Positions 10,379-19,553 of a stretch of 64,000 nt of DNA are shown in pieces. Origin of the DNA: Nitrospinales bacterium (GTDB lineage Bacteria > Nitrospinota_A > UBA7883 > JACRGQ01); the NCBI GenBank assembly GCA_023248495.1, contig JAHFEK010000006.1:1-64000 (forward strand). Reading direction: 5' to 3'. A program made the position numbers and the translations under genes. Within the stretch, counting starts at the first letter, position 1; each line of letters begins with the position of its first letter. The notes under the pieces are model-generated. The model was not told the DNA's origin and ran no database searches. It worked only from the letters and a program-made list of their open reading frames with translations.

Positions 10379-12088
10379 TTAACTAGAGGGAGATGCTGAA
10401 GCGTAGGGTGCCGATTCGGGGAGAAATTCCATGAAGAATGTGGAGCCTGATGGGGATGTTTCAGCCCGCAGCAGACCGCCGTGGAGGCTCATGATGTCTT
10501 GGCAGTAAGGAAGTCCGAGGCCGGTTCCCCTTTCCCCGGCCGTTCCCCTGGTGCTGGTCATAACTTCATATTTAAAAATATCGGGCATTATGGCCTCGTG
10601 GACGCCGATGCCGGTATCCCTGACGGCAAGAATATGGGGAGCCGGCGCGAACAGGGTAATTGTTCCCCCCTGCTGGGTAAACTTGATGGCGTTTGTAAGC
10701 AGATTCACGATTACTTCACCCAGCAAATCGACATCGCCCGTCAACTCCCATTTTAGGGGAATTTCATTTTGTATCATGATCCCTTTTTGCGACGCCGCGA
10801 GGGAGATTTTTTCAATCCATTTTCGCGCGAACGCATGAAGATAGAAGCGGCTTTTGTTGAGACTGATATTGCCGGCCTGCAAACGGCTCACATCGAGAAT
10901 CTTCCCGGCACTTTCCATTAAATCATCGGCGATCTTTTCCGAGGTGGCCAGCCAGCTGGCGATATCCGTTTTATTCGCGTCATTGTTATCTTTCGCCGCG
11001 CGGGAAAACTGGATATACCCCTTGATCGTCGCCAGCGGCTCCCGGATGTTATGCGAAACCAGCGCCACGAAACGATCCTTTAGCCGCGTGGCGTCCTCGG
11101 CCCGTTCCTTCGCCACCCGCAATTCCTCGGTGCGCTCGTCCACGCGCCGCTGGTAGCGGCCGACGGTGAAACGGGTGGCCGCGAGAACTATCAGGGTGAT
11201 AACAAGGCAAACCGCCAGATTGCCGTACAGTGTTTTTCGCAAACCGGCAAGCGAAGGATTCACGTCCTGCTCCACCAGCAGATACCATTGCAGCTCTTTT
11301 ATAAAACGGGCGTTGACCAGCGCCGTTCTCCCTTGCTGGCGGTATTCAAACGACCCATGCTCCGATGAAAGGAGGGCGGGGGCGATTTCCCTGATGCCCG
11401 CCTCCTCCTTGATGTTGCGGTACGAATCGGCACTGCCGCTTCCCTTCAAGACAACGCTCCCCGCGCGGTCGACAAAAAAAATGTTGCGGCCATACCGGCT
11501 TTGATAATTCTCGATGACCTTGCGCGCCGAATCGACGGCCAGTCCGACGCCGGCGGCGCCGATAAAATGTCCGTTGTAATCGAATACGCGGTGATTGATG
11601 AAAATAGTCATGGTATCGCGGTTGGCCATATCCAGATCAACGTTGATTTCATAATCCGGCGTCATGCTCCGTACGCGGTAATACCAGACATCGCGCGGTT
11701 CGCCCTCCCGCACTTTTTTCAGAATACCGTTGGCGTGGTAGTACACGCCCGTCTTTTCCGAAACGAAGAACGAGGTGAACGCGCCATGCTTATCCAGAAT
11801 CCCCTTTAGGTACCTCGTAATTTCGGAGGTGTCGCGCTCGCCGCGCAATGTCCAATCGCGTAAAAAAGTGTCGTCGGCCATGAACGCGGAAATTAATATT
11901 GGGCGGAGAAGGTCGCGCTGGATTTCGGAGTAGATGTTATCGCTGGTGATGGGCAATTCGCGGGCGATGATCGCCTCGCGCACCGCCGCCTTGGACACGA
12001 AGTAGCTGGCGAGACTGGTGGCGAAGAACCCCGCCACCAGCAAAATGCTGATGAGGATGATAAGACGCCTGCTCTCGCCTATTTCCAT
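10379..12088 (-). CDS. Sensor histidine kinase with extracytoplasmic (Cache-like) sensor domain
   Basis: N-terminal TM, long periplasmic region, second TM, LVSHNIREPLATIKGYIQF (H-box), NLLTNAIKFTQQGG, DTGIGV, GTGLGLPYCQDI. Confidence 0.9.
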   Translation of the reverse strand: MEIGESRRLIILISILLVAGFFATSLASYFVSKAAVREAIIARELPITSDNIYSEIQRDLLRPILISAFMADDTFLRDWTLRGERDTSEITRYLKGILDKHGAFTSFFVSEKTGVYYHANGILKKVREGEPRDVWYYRVRSMTPDYEINVDLDMANRDTMTIFINHRVFDYNGHFIGAAGVGLAVDSARKVIENYQSRYGRNIFFVDRAGSVVLKGSGSADSYRNIKEEAGIREIAPALLSSEHGSFEYRQQGRTALVNARFIKELQWYLLVEQDVNPSLAGLRKTLYGNLAVCLVITLIVLAATRFTVGRYQRRVDERTEELRVAKERAEDATRLKDRFVALVSHNIREPLATIKGYIQFSRAAKDNNDANKTDIASWLATSEKIADDLMESAGKILDVSRLQAGNISLNKSRFYLHAFARKWIEKISLAASQKGIMIQNEIPLKWELTGDVDLLGEVIVNLLTNAIKFTQQGGTITLFAPAPHILAVRDTGIGVHEAIMPDIFKYEVMTSTRGTAGERGTGLGLPYCQDIMSLHGGLLRAETSPSGSTFFMEFLPESAPYASASPSS

Positions 12089-12294
12089 CGCCTCTCCATT
12101 TCCAAGTTCATTGAAGAGCCATTCGGTTGGCTAGCTTTGGATTGACTGTTCCGCATATACTACCACGCAATTTTTATCATGCCATTCACGCCGCCGGTAT
12201 GCGGAGGCGCATCTCAGGCGGGGGGGTGTCATCTGAGCCATTGGCGGTGGAATAGCCTTTAGGCCACATCCTGCGGTAGACCCTCCCCCCGGTA

Positions 12295-12378
12295 CCACAA
12301 ATTTTAATCTGTGGTTGTTTCCACGGGAAACAAGAACTCTTGGCCCTAACAGGCCAACAACAGAATGAATTCTGTTGT
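12295..12378. ncRNA. Cluster of contiguous perfect/near-perfect hairpins; structured element of unknown identity and strand
   Basis: CCACA..TGTGG (12295-12314), GTTTCC-ACG-GGAAAC (12317-12331), CAAGA-AC-TCTTG (12331-12342), TTGGCC-CTAACA-GGCCAA (12340-12357), ACAACAGAAT-GA-ATTCTGTTGT (12357-12378). Confidence 0.45.
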
Positions 12379-12482
12379 ACCGACATCTCACACCTCTGTT
12401 GGCGTGGTTATAGCCCCTCTTCGTCCCATACCTCGTTACGTCACGCCGATTGGTGATTAGCAAAAATAACCCTTCTTTGGTA

Positions 12483-12509
12483 TTGACTTTGCAGGGGGGG
12501 GTATAAAAT
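12483..12509 (+). promoter_or_regulatory. Possible promoter with a G8 tract in the spacer (TTGACT ... GGGGGGGG TATAAAAT)
   Basis: TTGACT 12483-12488, G8 12494-12501, TATAAAAT 12502-12509; spacer 13-15 nt depending on the -10 choice, shorter than optimal. Confidence 0.35.
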
Positions 12510-12541
12510 GTGCTCATACTTTTTTACAGGAGAGGGCGCAT

Positions 12542-13075
12542 ATGAAACAAGAAATCTTTGGATCAAGAAAAAACATTTTCTTCTTACTTTTCATTTCCAT
12601 GTTTGTATTTCAGGCCAATTTTGCCAGGGCTGATGAATGGGAAGATGCTGGATATAGCACTTACTCAGCACCAATGCTAAAGAAGAATTTTTCTTTTTCA
12701 ACTCCAGATGAGGTCAGGCAATTCACGACGAAGTATTGCAAAGCAGGGCTTGCATTATTAGAGGGCAAGGGACATGCATACCCAGGAAGCTTTGTTTCTC
12801 CCCCGTCAAATCCCAACGATGATGATGGCACACATTGTTATATGTTTAATGGCCAAATATTTCAAGTGCTGGGAGAAAATGAGGGTCTTTACGAAGATTA
12901 CGAACATAGGAACAAAATATTTTATGTCTCATTCGGCAAAGAGGGCCGGGCAACTTCTTTTTTTACTGCCATTGTAACCGTCAAGGGGAGCTACAAATAC
13001 CAGTCAAACGCTGGCATACAGATAGTTCCGAGGTTAAAAATTCTTAGAACAGCAAAGAGAGGGGAGAATGAATAG
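12542..13075 (+). CDS. Hypothetical secreted protein
   Basis: RBS aggagagg; N-terminal signal-like NIFFLLFISMFVFQANFARADE; no recognised domain. Confidence 0.6.
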   Translation: MKQEIFGSRKNIFFLLFISMFVFQANFARADEWEDAGYSTYSAPMLKKNFSFSTPDEVRQFTTKYCKAGLALLEGKGHAYPGSFVSPPSNPNDDDGTHCYMFNGQIFQVLGENEGLYEDYEHRNKIFYVSFGKEGRATSFFTAIVTVKGSYKYQSNAGIQIVPRLKILRTAKRGENE

Positions 13076-13144
13076 CTAGCGGCTGGCGATAGATGTAAAT
13101 GACGAAAATGCTTCGTATTTCTAAACCCGAAATTGGAGGTCGAT

Positions 13145-13435
13145 ATGGAATATCCAAACATTAGTGGTGCTTGGCTGTCAAAAACGGGAAAGCTTGTTTA
13201 CATAATCACCCAGCTTGAAGATAAGTTTGTCTGGAGAGTTGTTCATGAGAAAGGGGTTACTGAGACCGGAATCGGGTGGTTCAAGGATCCCCACAACGTT
13301 GAAGCCCAATGGAACTTCCACGGAGGAAAACTTGGGAAAGGCATTAAAACTTGTACAGGCGAAATAGCGAAAGATATGAAACAAATCCTTTGGAAGGACG
13401 GAGATCATTTTATGAAGCGAATCCCCAACCGATGA
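13145..13435 (+). CDS. Hypothetical small protein
   Basis: GGAGG 5 nt upstream of ATG 13145; MEYPNISGAWLSKTGKLVYIITQLEDKFVWRVVHEKG... Confidence 0.5.
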   Translation: MEYPNISGAWLSKTGKLVYIITQLEDKFVWRVVHEKGVTETGIGWFKDPHNVEAQWNFHGGKLGKGIKTCTGEIAKDMKQILWKDGDHFMKRIPNR

Positions 13436-13449
13436 GTTTCGAGTAACGG

Positions 13450-13593
13450 TTAAATCCCGAAGCGGCGGGCGATGATGGCCTCGCGCACCCCCGCTTTGGA
13501 AACAAAGTAGCTGGCGAGGCTGGTGGCGAAAAAACCCGCCACCAGCAAAACGCTGATGAGGATGATAAGACGCCTGCTCTCGCCTATTTTCAT
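13450..13593 (-). pseudogene. Truncated 5' fragment of a second copy of the 10379-12088 histidine kinase gene
   Basis: Own translation MKIGESRRLIILISVLLVAGFFATSLASYFVSKAGVREAIIARRFGI* vs kinase MEIGESRRLIILISILLVAGFFATSLASYFVSKAAVREAIIARELPITS; upstream atatactaccacgcaa also shared (12156-12171 vs 13660-13675). Confidence 0.85.
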
Positions 13594-13709
13594 CGTCTCC
13601 TCGGTGGGCATATCCATCGGCCAGTCATGCGGTGCGTGAGCATCGAAATGACCGTTGGGGATATACTACCACGCAATACACCATGCCAGCCCCCTGCCGG
13701 AAGGCGGGA

Positions 13710-14987
13710 TTAAAGCCGGCTGAATGCGGCTTCGGCTGCGGCAATGGTATTGGCAATATCGGCATCGCTGTGCGCCAACGACATAAATCCCGCTTCAAAT
13801 TGCGACGGGGCCAGATAGATGCCGTTCTCCAACATCAGCCCAAAATATTTTGCGAACTTTTTCGTATCGGACGTTTTGGATGAAGGGTAGTCGAACACTT
13901 TCTTGTCGGTAAAGAAAATCGAGAACATCGCCCCCGCCCGGTTGCTGGTGGTCTTGTGCCCGGCCTTTTGCGCGGCGGCGGCAAGGCCATCGGCCAATTT
14001 TTTGCTCTTCTGTTCAAGCTGGCCGTATGTGCCGGGCTCTTTCAAAATGTTGAGGGTGGCAATGCCGGCCGCCATTGCCAGCGGATTGCCGCTAAGGGTT
14101 CCGGCCTGATAGACAGGTCCTTCGGGGGCCATCATTTTCATGATATCCCCGCGCCCGCCGAAGCAACCGACCGGCAGACCGCCGCCAATGATTTTGCCCA
14201 GCGTGGTGAGGTCGGGCTTCACCCCGTAGTACTGCTGCGCGCCGCCATATGCCAAACGGAAACCGGTGATAACCTCATCGAATATGAGCAATGCGCCATG
14301 CTTGTCGCACTGCGAGCGAAGACCCTGCAAAAATCCCGGCTCCGGTATCCACACCCCCATGTTGCCGACAACCGCTTCCAAAATCACGCAGGCGATTTTG
14401 CCGGGGTGCGCGGCGAACAGCTCTTCAACGTTCGACAGATCGTTGTATTTCGCGGTGACCGTGTTTTGGGCCACGCCCGAAGGCACGCCGGGACTGTCCG
14501 GCAGGCCGAGGGTTTCCACGCCGCTGCCGGCTTTCACCAGCATGCTATCGCCGTGGCCGTGATAACATCCTTCAAATTTGAGTATCACGTCACGCCCGGT
14601 AAATCCGCGCGCTAGGCGGATGGCGCTCATCACCGCTTCGGTGCCGCTGCTTACCATGCGGCACATCTCGATGGAAGGAACGGCGTCGATAACCATTTGC
14701 GCCAGCTCTATCTCGCGCTCGTGCGGCGCGCCGAAGCTGGTGCCTTCCTTCGCGGCTTCGGCGATGGCGGCCAATACGCGGTCATCGGCGTGGCCGACGA
14801 TCATCGGCCCCCATGAGCCGACGTAATCGATATACGTGCGCCCCTCGACATCGGTGATGGCGCTGCCTTTGGCGCGCTTGATGAAAAGCGGATCGCGCCC
14901 CACGCTTTTGAACGCGCGCACGGGGCTGTTTACCCCGCCGGGCATCAGTGTTTTAGCTTTTTCGAACAGTTCTGTGGATCGGCTCAT
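13710..14987 (-). CDS. hemL: Glutamate-1-semialdehyde 2,1-aminomutase
   Basis: [29 protein letters not shown]...[36 protein letters not shown]. Confidence 0.96.
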   Translation of the reverse strand: MSRSTELFEKAKTLMPGGVNSPVRAFKSVGRDPLFIKRAKGSAITDVEGRTYIDYVGSWGPMIVGHADDRVLAAIAEAAKEGTSFGAPHEREIELAQMVIDAVPSIEMCRMVSSGTEAVMSAIRLARGFTGRDVILKFEGCYHGHGDSMLVKAGSGVETLGLPDSPGVPSGVAQNTVTAKYNDLSNVEELFAAHPGKIACVILEAVVGNMGVWIPEPGFLQGLRSQCDKHGALLIFDEVITGFRLAYGGAQQYYGVKPDLTTLGKIIGGGLPVGCFGGRGDIMKMMAPEGPVYQAGTLSGNPLAMAAGIATLNILKEPGTYGQLEQKSKKLADGLAAAAQKAGHKTTSNRAGAMFSIFFTDKKVFDYPSSKTSDTKKFAKYFGLMLENGIYLAPSQFEAGFMSLAHSDADIANTIAAAEAAFSRL

Positions 14988-14999
14988 GCGTTTTCCTTA

Positions 15000-15869
15000 C
15001 TATTTCCTGGGATTCAAATATTTGCCGATGATTGGCTTCAGCGCCAGTTTTGTCTTCGGCGGGATTTTCTTCAGGTCGGTCATTATGGTGTGGGCCAGCA
15101 TGTGATTGCACCCGGCGGGGCAATCGGCGGCATCATTGATTTCCGCCACCGCTTCCTTGATGATTTTTTGGGATATCTCCACGTTCTTGTGGATGATCTC
15201 CAGGATGGCGGCGGTGCTCACCTCTTCATGCCCTTCGTACCAGCAGTCGTAATCGGTGGAAAGCGCGATGGTGACGTAACAGAGTTCCGCCTCGCGGGCG
15301 AGTTTCGCCTCGTTGAGGTTGGTCATGCCAATGACGGACGCCCCCCACGAGCGGTACATGCGTGATTCGGCGCGGGTGGAAAATTGCGGCCCCTCCATAT
15401 TTACATAGGTGCCGCCGACATGGGTAACGGCCCCCGCGCGCTTGGCCGCCGCGGATGTCACGCCGATGAGGTGCTTGCAAATGGGATCGGCGAACGAAAC
15501 GTGGGCCACCACGCCGTTACCGAAAAAGGTGCTGGTACGCGCAAAGGTGCGGTCGATGAACTGATCCGGGAATACGATATGTCCCGGCTCAATTTCCTCC
15601 TTCAGGGAGCCGACGGCGGAAACGGAGAGGATTTTTTTCACCCCCAACGTCTTGAATCCGTAAATGTTGGCGCGGAAATTAAGCTCGCTTGGAAGTATCC
15701 GGTGCCCCCTGCCGTGGCGGGGAAGGAAGATAAGCTCTTTGCCGTTCAGCTCGCCGAAGACGTATTCGTCCGAGGGGTTGCCAAAAGGGGTTTTGAGCTT
15801 TTTGGTTTTCTTTATTTTCAGCTCTTTCATGCCGTAAAGGCCGCTGCCGCCTATAACACCTATCGCCAT
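15000..15869 (-). CDS. mtnP: S-methyl-5'-thioadenosine phosphorylase
   Basis: IGVIGGSGLYGMKELK...LPRHGRGHRILPSELNFRANIYGFKTLGVKKILSVSAVGSL...MEGPQFSTRAES. Confidence 0.94.
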   Translation of the reverse strand: MAIGVIGGSGLYGMKELKIKKTKKLKTPFGNPSDEYVFGELNGKELIFLPRHGRGHRILPSELNFRANIYGFKTLGVKKILSVSAVGSLKEEIEPGHIVFPDQFIDRTFARTSTFFGNGVVAHVSFADPICKHLIGVTSAAAKRAGAVTHVGGTYVNMEGPQFSTRAESRMYRSWGASVIGMTNLNEAKLAREAELCYVTIALSTDYDCWYEGHEEVSTAAILEIIHKNVEISQKIIKEAVAEINDAADCPAGCNHMLAHTIMTDLKKIPPKTKLALKPIIGKYLNPRK

Positions 15870-15905
15870 GTATCGCGCTCCGTGGATGGGGGGTTGTGGG
15901 TGAAA

Positions 15906-15927
15906 GGAGCGGGACTATTCCCGCTCC
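15906..15927 (-). terminator. Hairpin GGAGCGGGA-CTAT-TCCCGCTCC overlapping the stop codon of the coiled-coil gene
   Basis: 9-bp perfect stem, 4-nt loop containing the TAG stop; followed on the minus strand by TTTCA, so a weak U-tract. Confidence 0.4.
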
Positions 15928-18185
15928 GCCTTTTGGTCGCTGATTTTCTTTTCGATCTCGCCCAGCAAAAAGCGAAGTTCGGTGATCTGCCCGGCCGCCC
16001 TGTCAATGGTCTTTTCCTCGGAGGAAAGCACCTTGAGCTTGGTCTTGATGTCTTCGGCGAGGATGTTGAGATCATTGAGCCGCTGTTCGGTGCGATTGAT
16101 AAGCACCATGCGGGAGTTGAGCACGTCGATCTTGGTTTCGGCCTCGTCCATGATGGTGGAGAGAGACCTGATCTTGTCCGAGATTTCGCCGAACGATTCC
16201 TGATGCTTGGCGATCTTCCGCTCCTGCGAACGGAGATCTTCTATCTGCGAGGTGAGAACGAGGATGTCTTCCTGGACTTTCTTGATGAGCGCCTCTTCCT
16301 TGCCGATCTGGTCGGCTTGGCGGGAGGTCTTTTCCATCATTCCGCCGAGCATGTTAAGCCGCTTTTCGGTCTCGATGAGAAGTTCCTCTTCGTCGCGGAC
16401 GTTCCCCAGCCGTTTTTCCAGATCGACCAGCCGCGTTTGCATGGCGGTCAACCGCTCTTCGCCGCCGGCAAGCTGCTGGCTCCTCGCCACGAGGCCGCTT
16501 ATCTGGCCATCCACCTTGTCGACCACCGGTATGAGTTCTTCCTTCGCCTTGATGATCCCCTGTAGAAGGTTGTTTCCTTCCCGCACTTCCTCGAGCTTGC
16601 CCGATACGCTTTCCTCGATAACGACCAGCTTGCTGCCGAGCATCTGGAGACGCCGCTCCTGGGCGTCGATGACGCTTTTTTCGCGGGTGATATCCAATAT
16701 CTTTTCTTCCACCTGGCGGGTGATCTCGCGCAGGTCTTCCACCTTCTTATCAAGGTTTTCAAGGAATTCGACCTTCTTGTTGATGCGATCCACCTTCAGC
16801 GTGGCGTCTTCGATGTAGTAATCCAGGCCGTCCAGTTTCTTCTCCAGCTTTTCGACAAGCGCCTTGCGCTGGAGCTGGTTTTCCATTTTCACGTCCAAGT
16901 TAATGACGGTGGAAGAGAGGGCGTTAACCTTTTTCTCCACCTGATCGACGATATTCCGGCGCGCCGACAGATCGTTTATCTGGGCGTTGAGCACTTCGTG
17001 CATTCCGCCCATCTTCTTGAGTTTGACTTCGATTTCTTCGCTGATCTTAATGTCTTCGCGGAAGCGCTGAAGCTTGAGTTCAAGGTCGTCCGCCTCTTGC
17101 TGGAACCGGGCCATTTTTTCGCGGGCGGCTTCCACGGATCCCATGTCGTCCTTGAGGATTTTCATCTTGTTGCCAATGGAATCGATAAGGAACACATTGA
17201 GCTTGTTGATCTTTTCCTCGGTGGCGGCCACCACTTCCTTGTCTTCCCGCACGCGGGTGATATTTACTTCCAGCTCGCTGTTCATTTCTTCCAGCTGCTT
17301 GAGCTTTCCGCCAATGCGCTTGATCATGTCTTCTTTCATCATGATGTTGCCGGTTTCCACGCGCAACGCATTCATGTCCTTGATCAGTTGCGCCACATCG
17401 CGGTTCATCTGCGTCACCAACGCATTTTGGCGCAACAGGTCTTCGCTGCTTGTTTGTAAACGGCTTATGGTCTGGCCGATTTTTTCGATGTCGTGACCGT
17501 ACCCGTCGATCTCTTCTTTCTGCCGGGCGATGCGGCCGATTTTGTCTTCCAACTCGCGGCTGACGCCCTGCAAGCGGCCTATCTGGTCGTCCGAGGTCTT
17601 GAGCAACCCCTTAAAAGTTTCGATAGCCTGCATCCGGTCGGCGATTTTATCCAGCATCTCCTCAAGGCGGATGACGTTCTTTTCGGTTTGTTTAACCAGC
17701 TTGTTCTCTTCGCCAAGTTTCTTGACTTTGGCTTCCATGTCCCAGATCAGAATATTGAGCTTGCCGGCCTCTTCGTTGGCTTTTTCGACCACCAACCGCT
17801 GCTGGTTCAGCGCTTTCACTTTGCTTTTCACATGTTCCGCGATCAGGGAAACTTCGTCTACCGCCATCCGGTGTTCGTGCAGGCGTCCGGCGCTTTCTTC
17901 CACGCCGGAAGCAATGTCTTTCACACGGATTTCAAGGTTCCGCAGCTCCTCGAATTTCCCCCCCATCTTGTCGGCGAATTCGCTGAAAAAAGGGATTTTG
18001 CTTTCCAGGTTCTTCATCGTGGTGACGTTCAGGTTCACCTTGTCGATGTTGTTTTGGATGTATTCAACAAGGAGGTTGAGACTCTTTCGCTGTGCGTCGG
18101 CTTCTTTCACCAAATCGGCAAAACGGCTGATATCTTCCCGCGTGAGCTGCGAGCTGCCCAACGTGGTTATTTTTTCCTGTTCCAT
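15915..18185 (-). CDS. Large (~756 aa) predominantly coiled-coil protein
   Basis: Start at MEQEKITTLGSSQLTREDISRF; continuous heptad-rich sequence, no NTPase motif seen. Confidence 0.8.
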   Translation of the reverse strand: MEQEKITTLGSSQLTREDISRFADLVKEADAQRKSLNLLVEYIQNNIDKVNLNVTTMKNLESKIPFFSEFADKMGGKFEELRNLEIRVKDIASGVEESAGRLHEHRMAVDEVSLIAEHVKSKVKALNQQRLVVEKANEEAGKLNILIWDMEAKVKKLGEENKLVKQTEKNVIRLEEMLDKIADRMQAIETFKGLLKTSDDQIGRLQGVSRELEDKIGRIARQKEEIDGYGHDIEKIGQTISRLQTSSEDLLRQNALVTQMNRDVAQLIKDMNALRVETGNIMMKEDMIKRIGGKLKQLEEMNSELEVNITRVREDKEVVAATEEKINKLNVFLIDSIGNKMKILKDDMGSVEAAREKMARFQQEADDLELKLQRFREDIKISEEIEVKLKKMGGMHEVLNAQINDLSARRNIVDQVEKKVNALSSTVINLDVKMENQLQRKALVEKLEKKLDGLDYYIEDATLKVDRINKKVEFLENLDKKVEDLREITRQVEEKILDITREKSVIDAQERRLQMLGSKLVVIEESVSGKLEEVREGNNLLQGIIKAKEELIPVVDKVDGQISGLVARSQQLAGGEERLTAMQTRLVDLEKRLGNVRDEEELLIETEKRLNMLGGMMEKTSRQADQIGKEEALIKKVQEDILVLTSQIEDLRSQERKIAKHQESFGEISDKIRSLSTIMDEAETKIDVLNSRMVLINRTEQRLNDLNILAEDIKTKLKVLSSEEKTIDRAAGQITELRFLLGEIEKKISDQKAERE

Positions 18186-18299
18186 GCAACAACCTCCCTT
18201 AACGCGCAACAAATACCGCCGCAATCGAGGGCATTATGCCCTCACCCGGCGATATTTTGGGAAAAAAGCCTCCATTTGGGAAGCTATTCCCCCCTCCTC

Positions 18300-18593
18300 T
18301 TAAATGCCGTAATCTACTTTCACGGTAGCAAAGCAGATTTTCTTAATCAAATCAAGTACTTTTACGTGCTCCGGATGAACTTGGTACTCTTTCAACCGTT
18401 CGACATTTTCAAATACCGAGTTGAGAACGATGTCGTACGAATTGTGGGCATGAACAACGTCAAAGGCTACTTCCGCTTCTTTCATCAATCCGCCGGTATT
18501 GTGCAACAGGGATGAAAGCTGGTGGGCCAACTGCTTTCCCTCCGCGCCGGAGATCCCCTCTTTCAGCTTGAACAGCACGATGTGACGTATCAC
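18300..18593 (-). CDS. Dabb (stress-responsive A/B barrel) domain protein
   Basis: MIRHIVLFKLKEGISGAEGKQLAHQLSSLLHNTGGLMKEAEVAFDVVHAHNSYDIVLNSVFENVERLKEYQVHPEHVKV. Confidence 0.88.
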   Translation of the reverse strand: MIRHIVLFKLKEGISGAEGKQLAHQLSSLLHNTGGLMKEAEVAFDVVHAHNSYDIVLNSVFENVERLKEYQVHPEHVKVLDLIKKICFATVKVDYGI

Positions 18594-19342
18594 TAAATTC
18601 CCCCAACGGCCCGTTTATTCTGGGCGGCGGACTCAATCAGCCTTTTCATGCTGGCCACGGCGGAAGAAAATCCCACATAGATGGACTGCGCCACGATGCT
18701 GTGACCGATGTTAAGTTCGTCCAACCCTTCGATGGCGGCTATAAAGGTGACATTCCGGTAATTTAGTCCGTGACCGGCGTGAACGACAAGCCCCAGATTG
18801 CGGGCCACATGAATCGTTCGTTGCACGTCGCGCAGGGTTTTGGTGACATCCTTATCGCTCACCGCTTCGCTGTAAGCGGCGGTATTGATTTCCACAGCCA
18901 GCGCCTGGGTGGCGGCGCAGGCATCAATTTGTCTCTGACCCGGATCCACGAAAAAAGAAAGGGCGATGCCGGCGGCGGAAAAAGTCTTGGTTAAATCGCG
19001 ATAAAACTCCGGGCGGGCCGCTACATCCAACCCCCCTTCGGTGGTCAACTCCTGCCGCCGTTCCGGCACAATAGTGACTTGATCCGGCCGAACCTTGAGG
19101 GCAATATCGATGATCTCGTCCGTTGCGGACATTTCGAGATTCAGGCGGCAGCCGGAAAGCTTGCGTATGGCGAATACATCGGCATCATGTATGTGGCGGC
19201 GGTCTTCGCGCAGGTGAACGGTGATGCAGGAAACCCCTTCCTCCAGCGCCATCTTCGCGGCGGCCACCGGATCGGGATAGGCCGCACGCCGCGCCTGCCG
19301 CAGCGTCGCCACATGGTCAACATTTACACCCAGTTTCGCCAT
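18593..19342 (-). CDS. pdxJ: Pyridoxine 5'-phosphate synthase
   Basis: MAKLGVNVDHVATLRQARRAAYPDPVAAAKMALEEGVSCITVHLREDRRHIHDADV. Confidence 0.96.
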   Translation of the reverse strand: MAKLGVNVDHVATLRQARRAAYPDPVAAAKMALEEGVSCITVHLREDRRHIHDADVFAIRKLSGCRLNLEMSATDEIIDIALKVRPDQVTIVPERRQELTTEGGLDVAARPEFYRDLTKTFSAAGIALSFFVDPGQRQIDACAATQALAVEINTAAYSEAVSDKDVTKTLRDVQRTIHVARNLGLVVHAGHGLNYRNVTFIAAIEGLDELNIGHSIVAQSIYVGFSSAVASMKRLIESAAQNKRAVGGI

Positions 19343-19553
19343 AGTTGGGATGATTGTACCGCACTTATTCGCCGTGGAATACTGGAGATATGCCATATAC
19401 GCGAAAACCGCAAAAAATGATTTCCCAATAACCCCCGATGGTTAGATATGGTATATTTTGGACAATAGGGTTTGAGGGTGAGCCATCCGTAATTCACGGA
19501 TGGAATGGGGGATTGCGCCGTGGGAGCGGCGAAAGTTAACGGACAGGAGAGGC

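Noticed and set aside
12131-12480. attC/integron cassette interpretation of the hairpin cluster
   Set aside because: Stems are short and sequential rather than one long imperfect palindrome with R'/R'' core sites, and no integrase is present
12131-12517. 128-aa minus-strand ORF as a protein gene or TnpB C-terminus
   Set aside because: It spans the hairpin cluster and the kinase upstream region, has no RBS or recognisable motif; more likely noncoding
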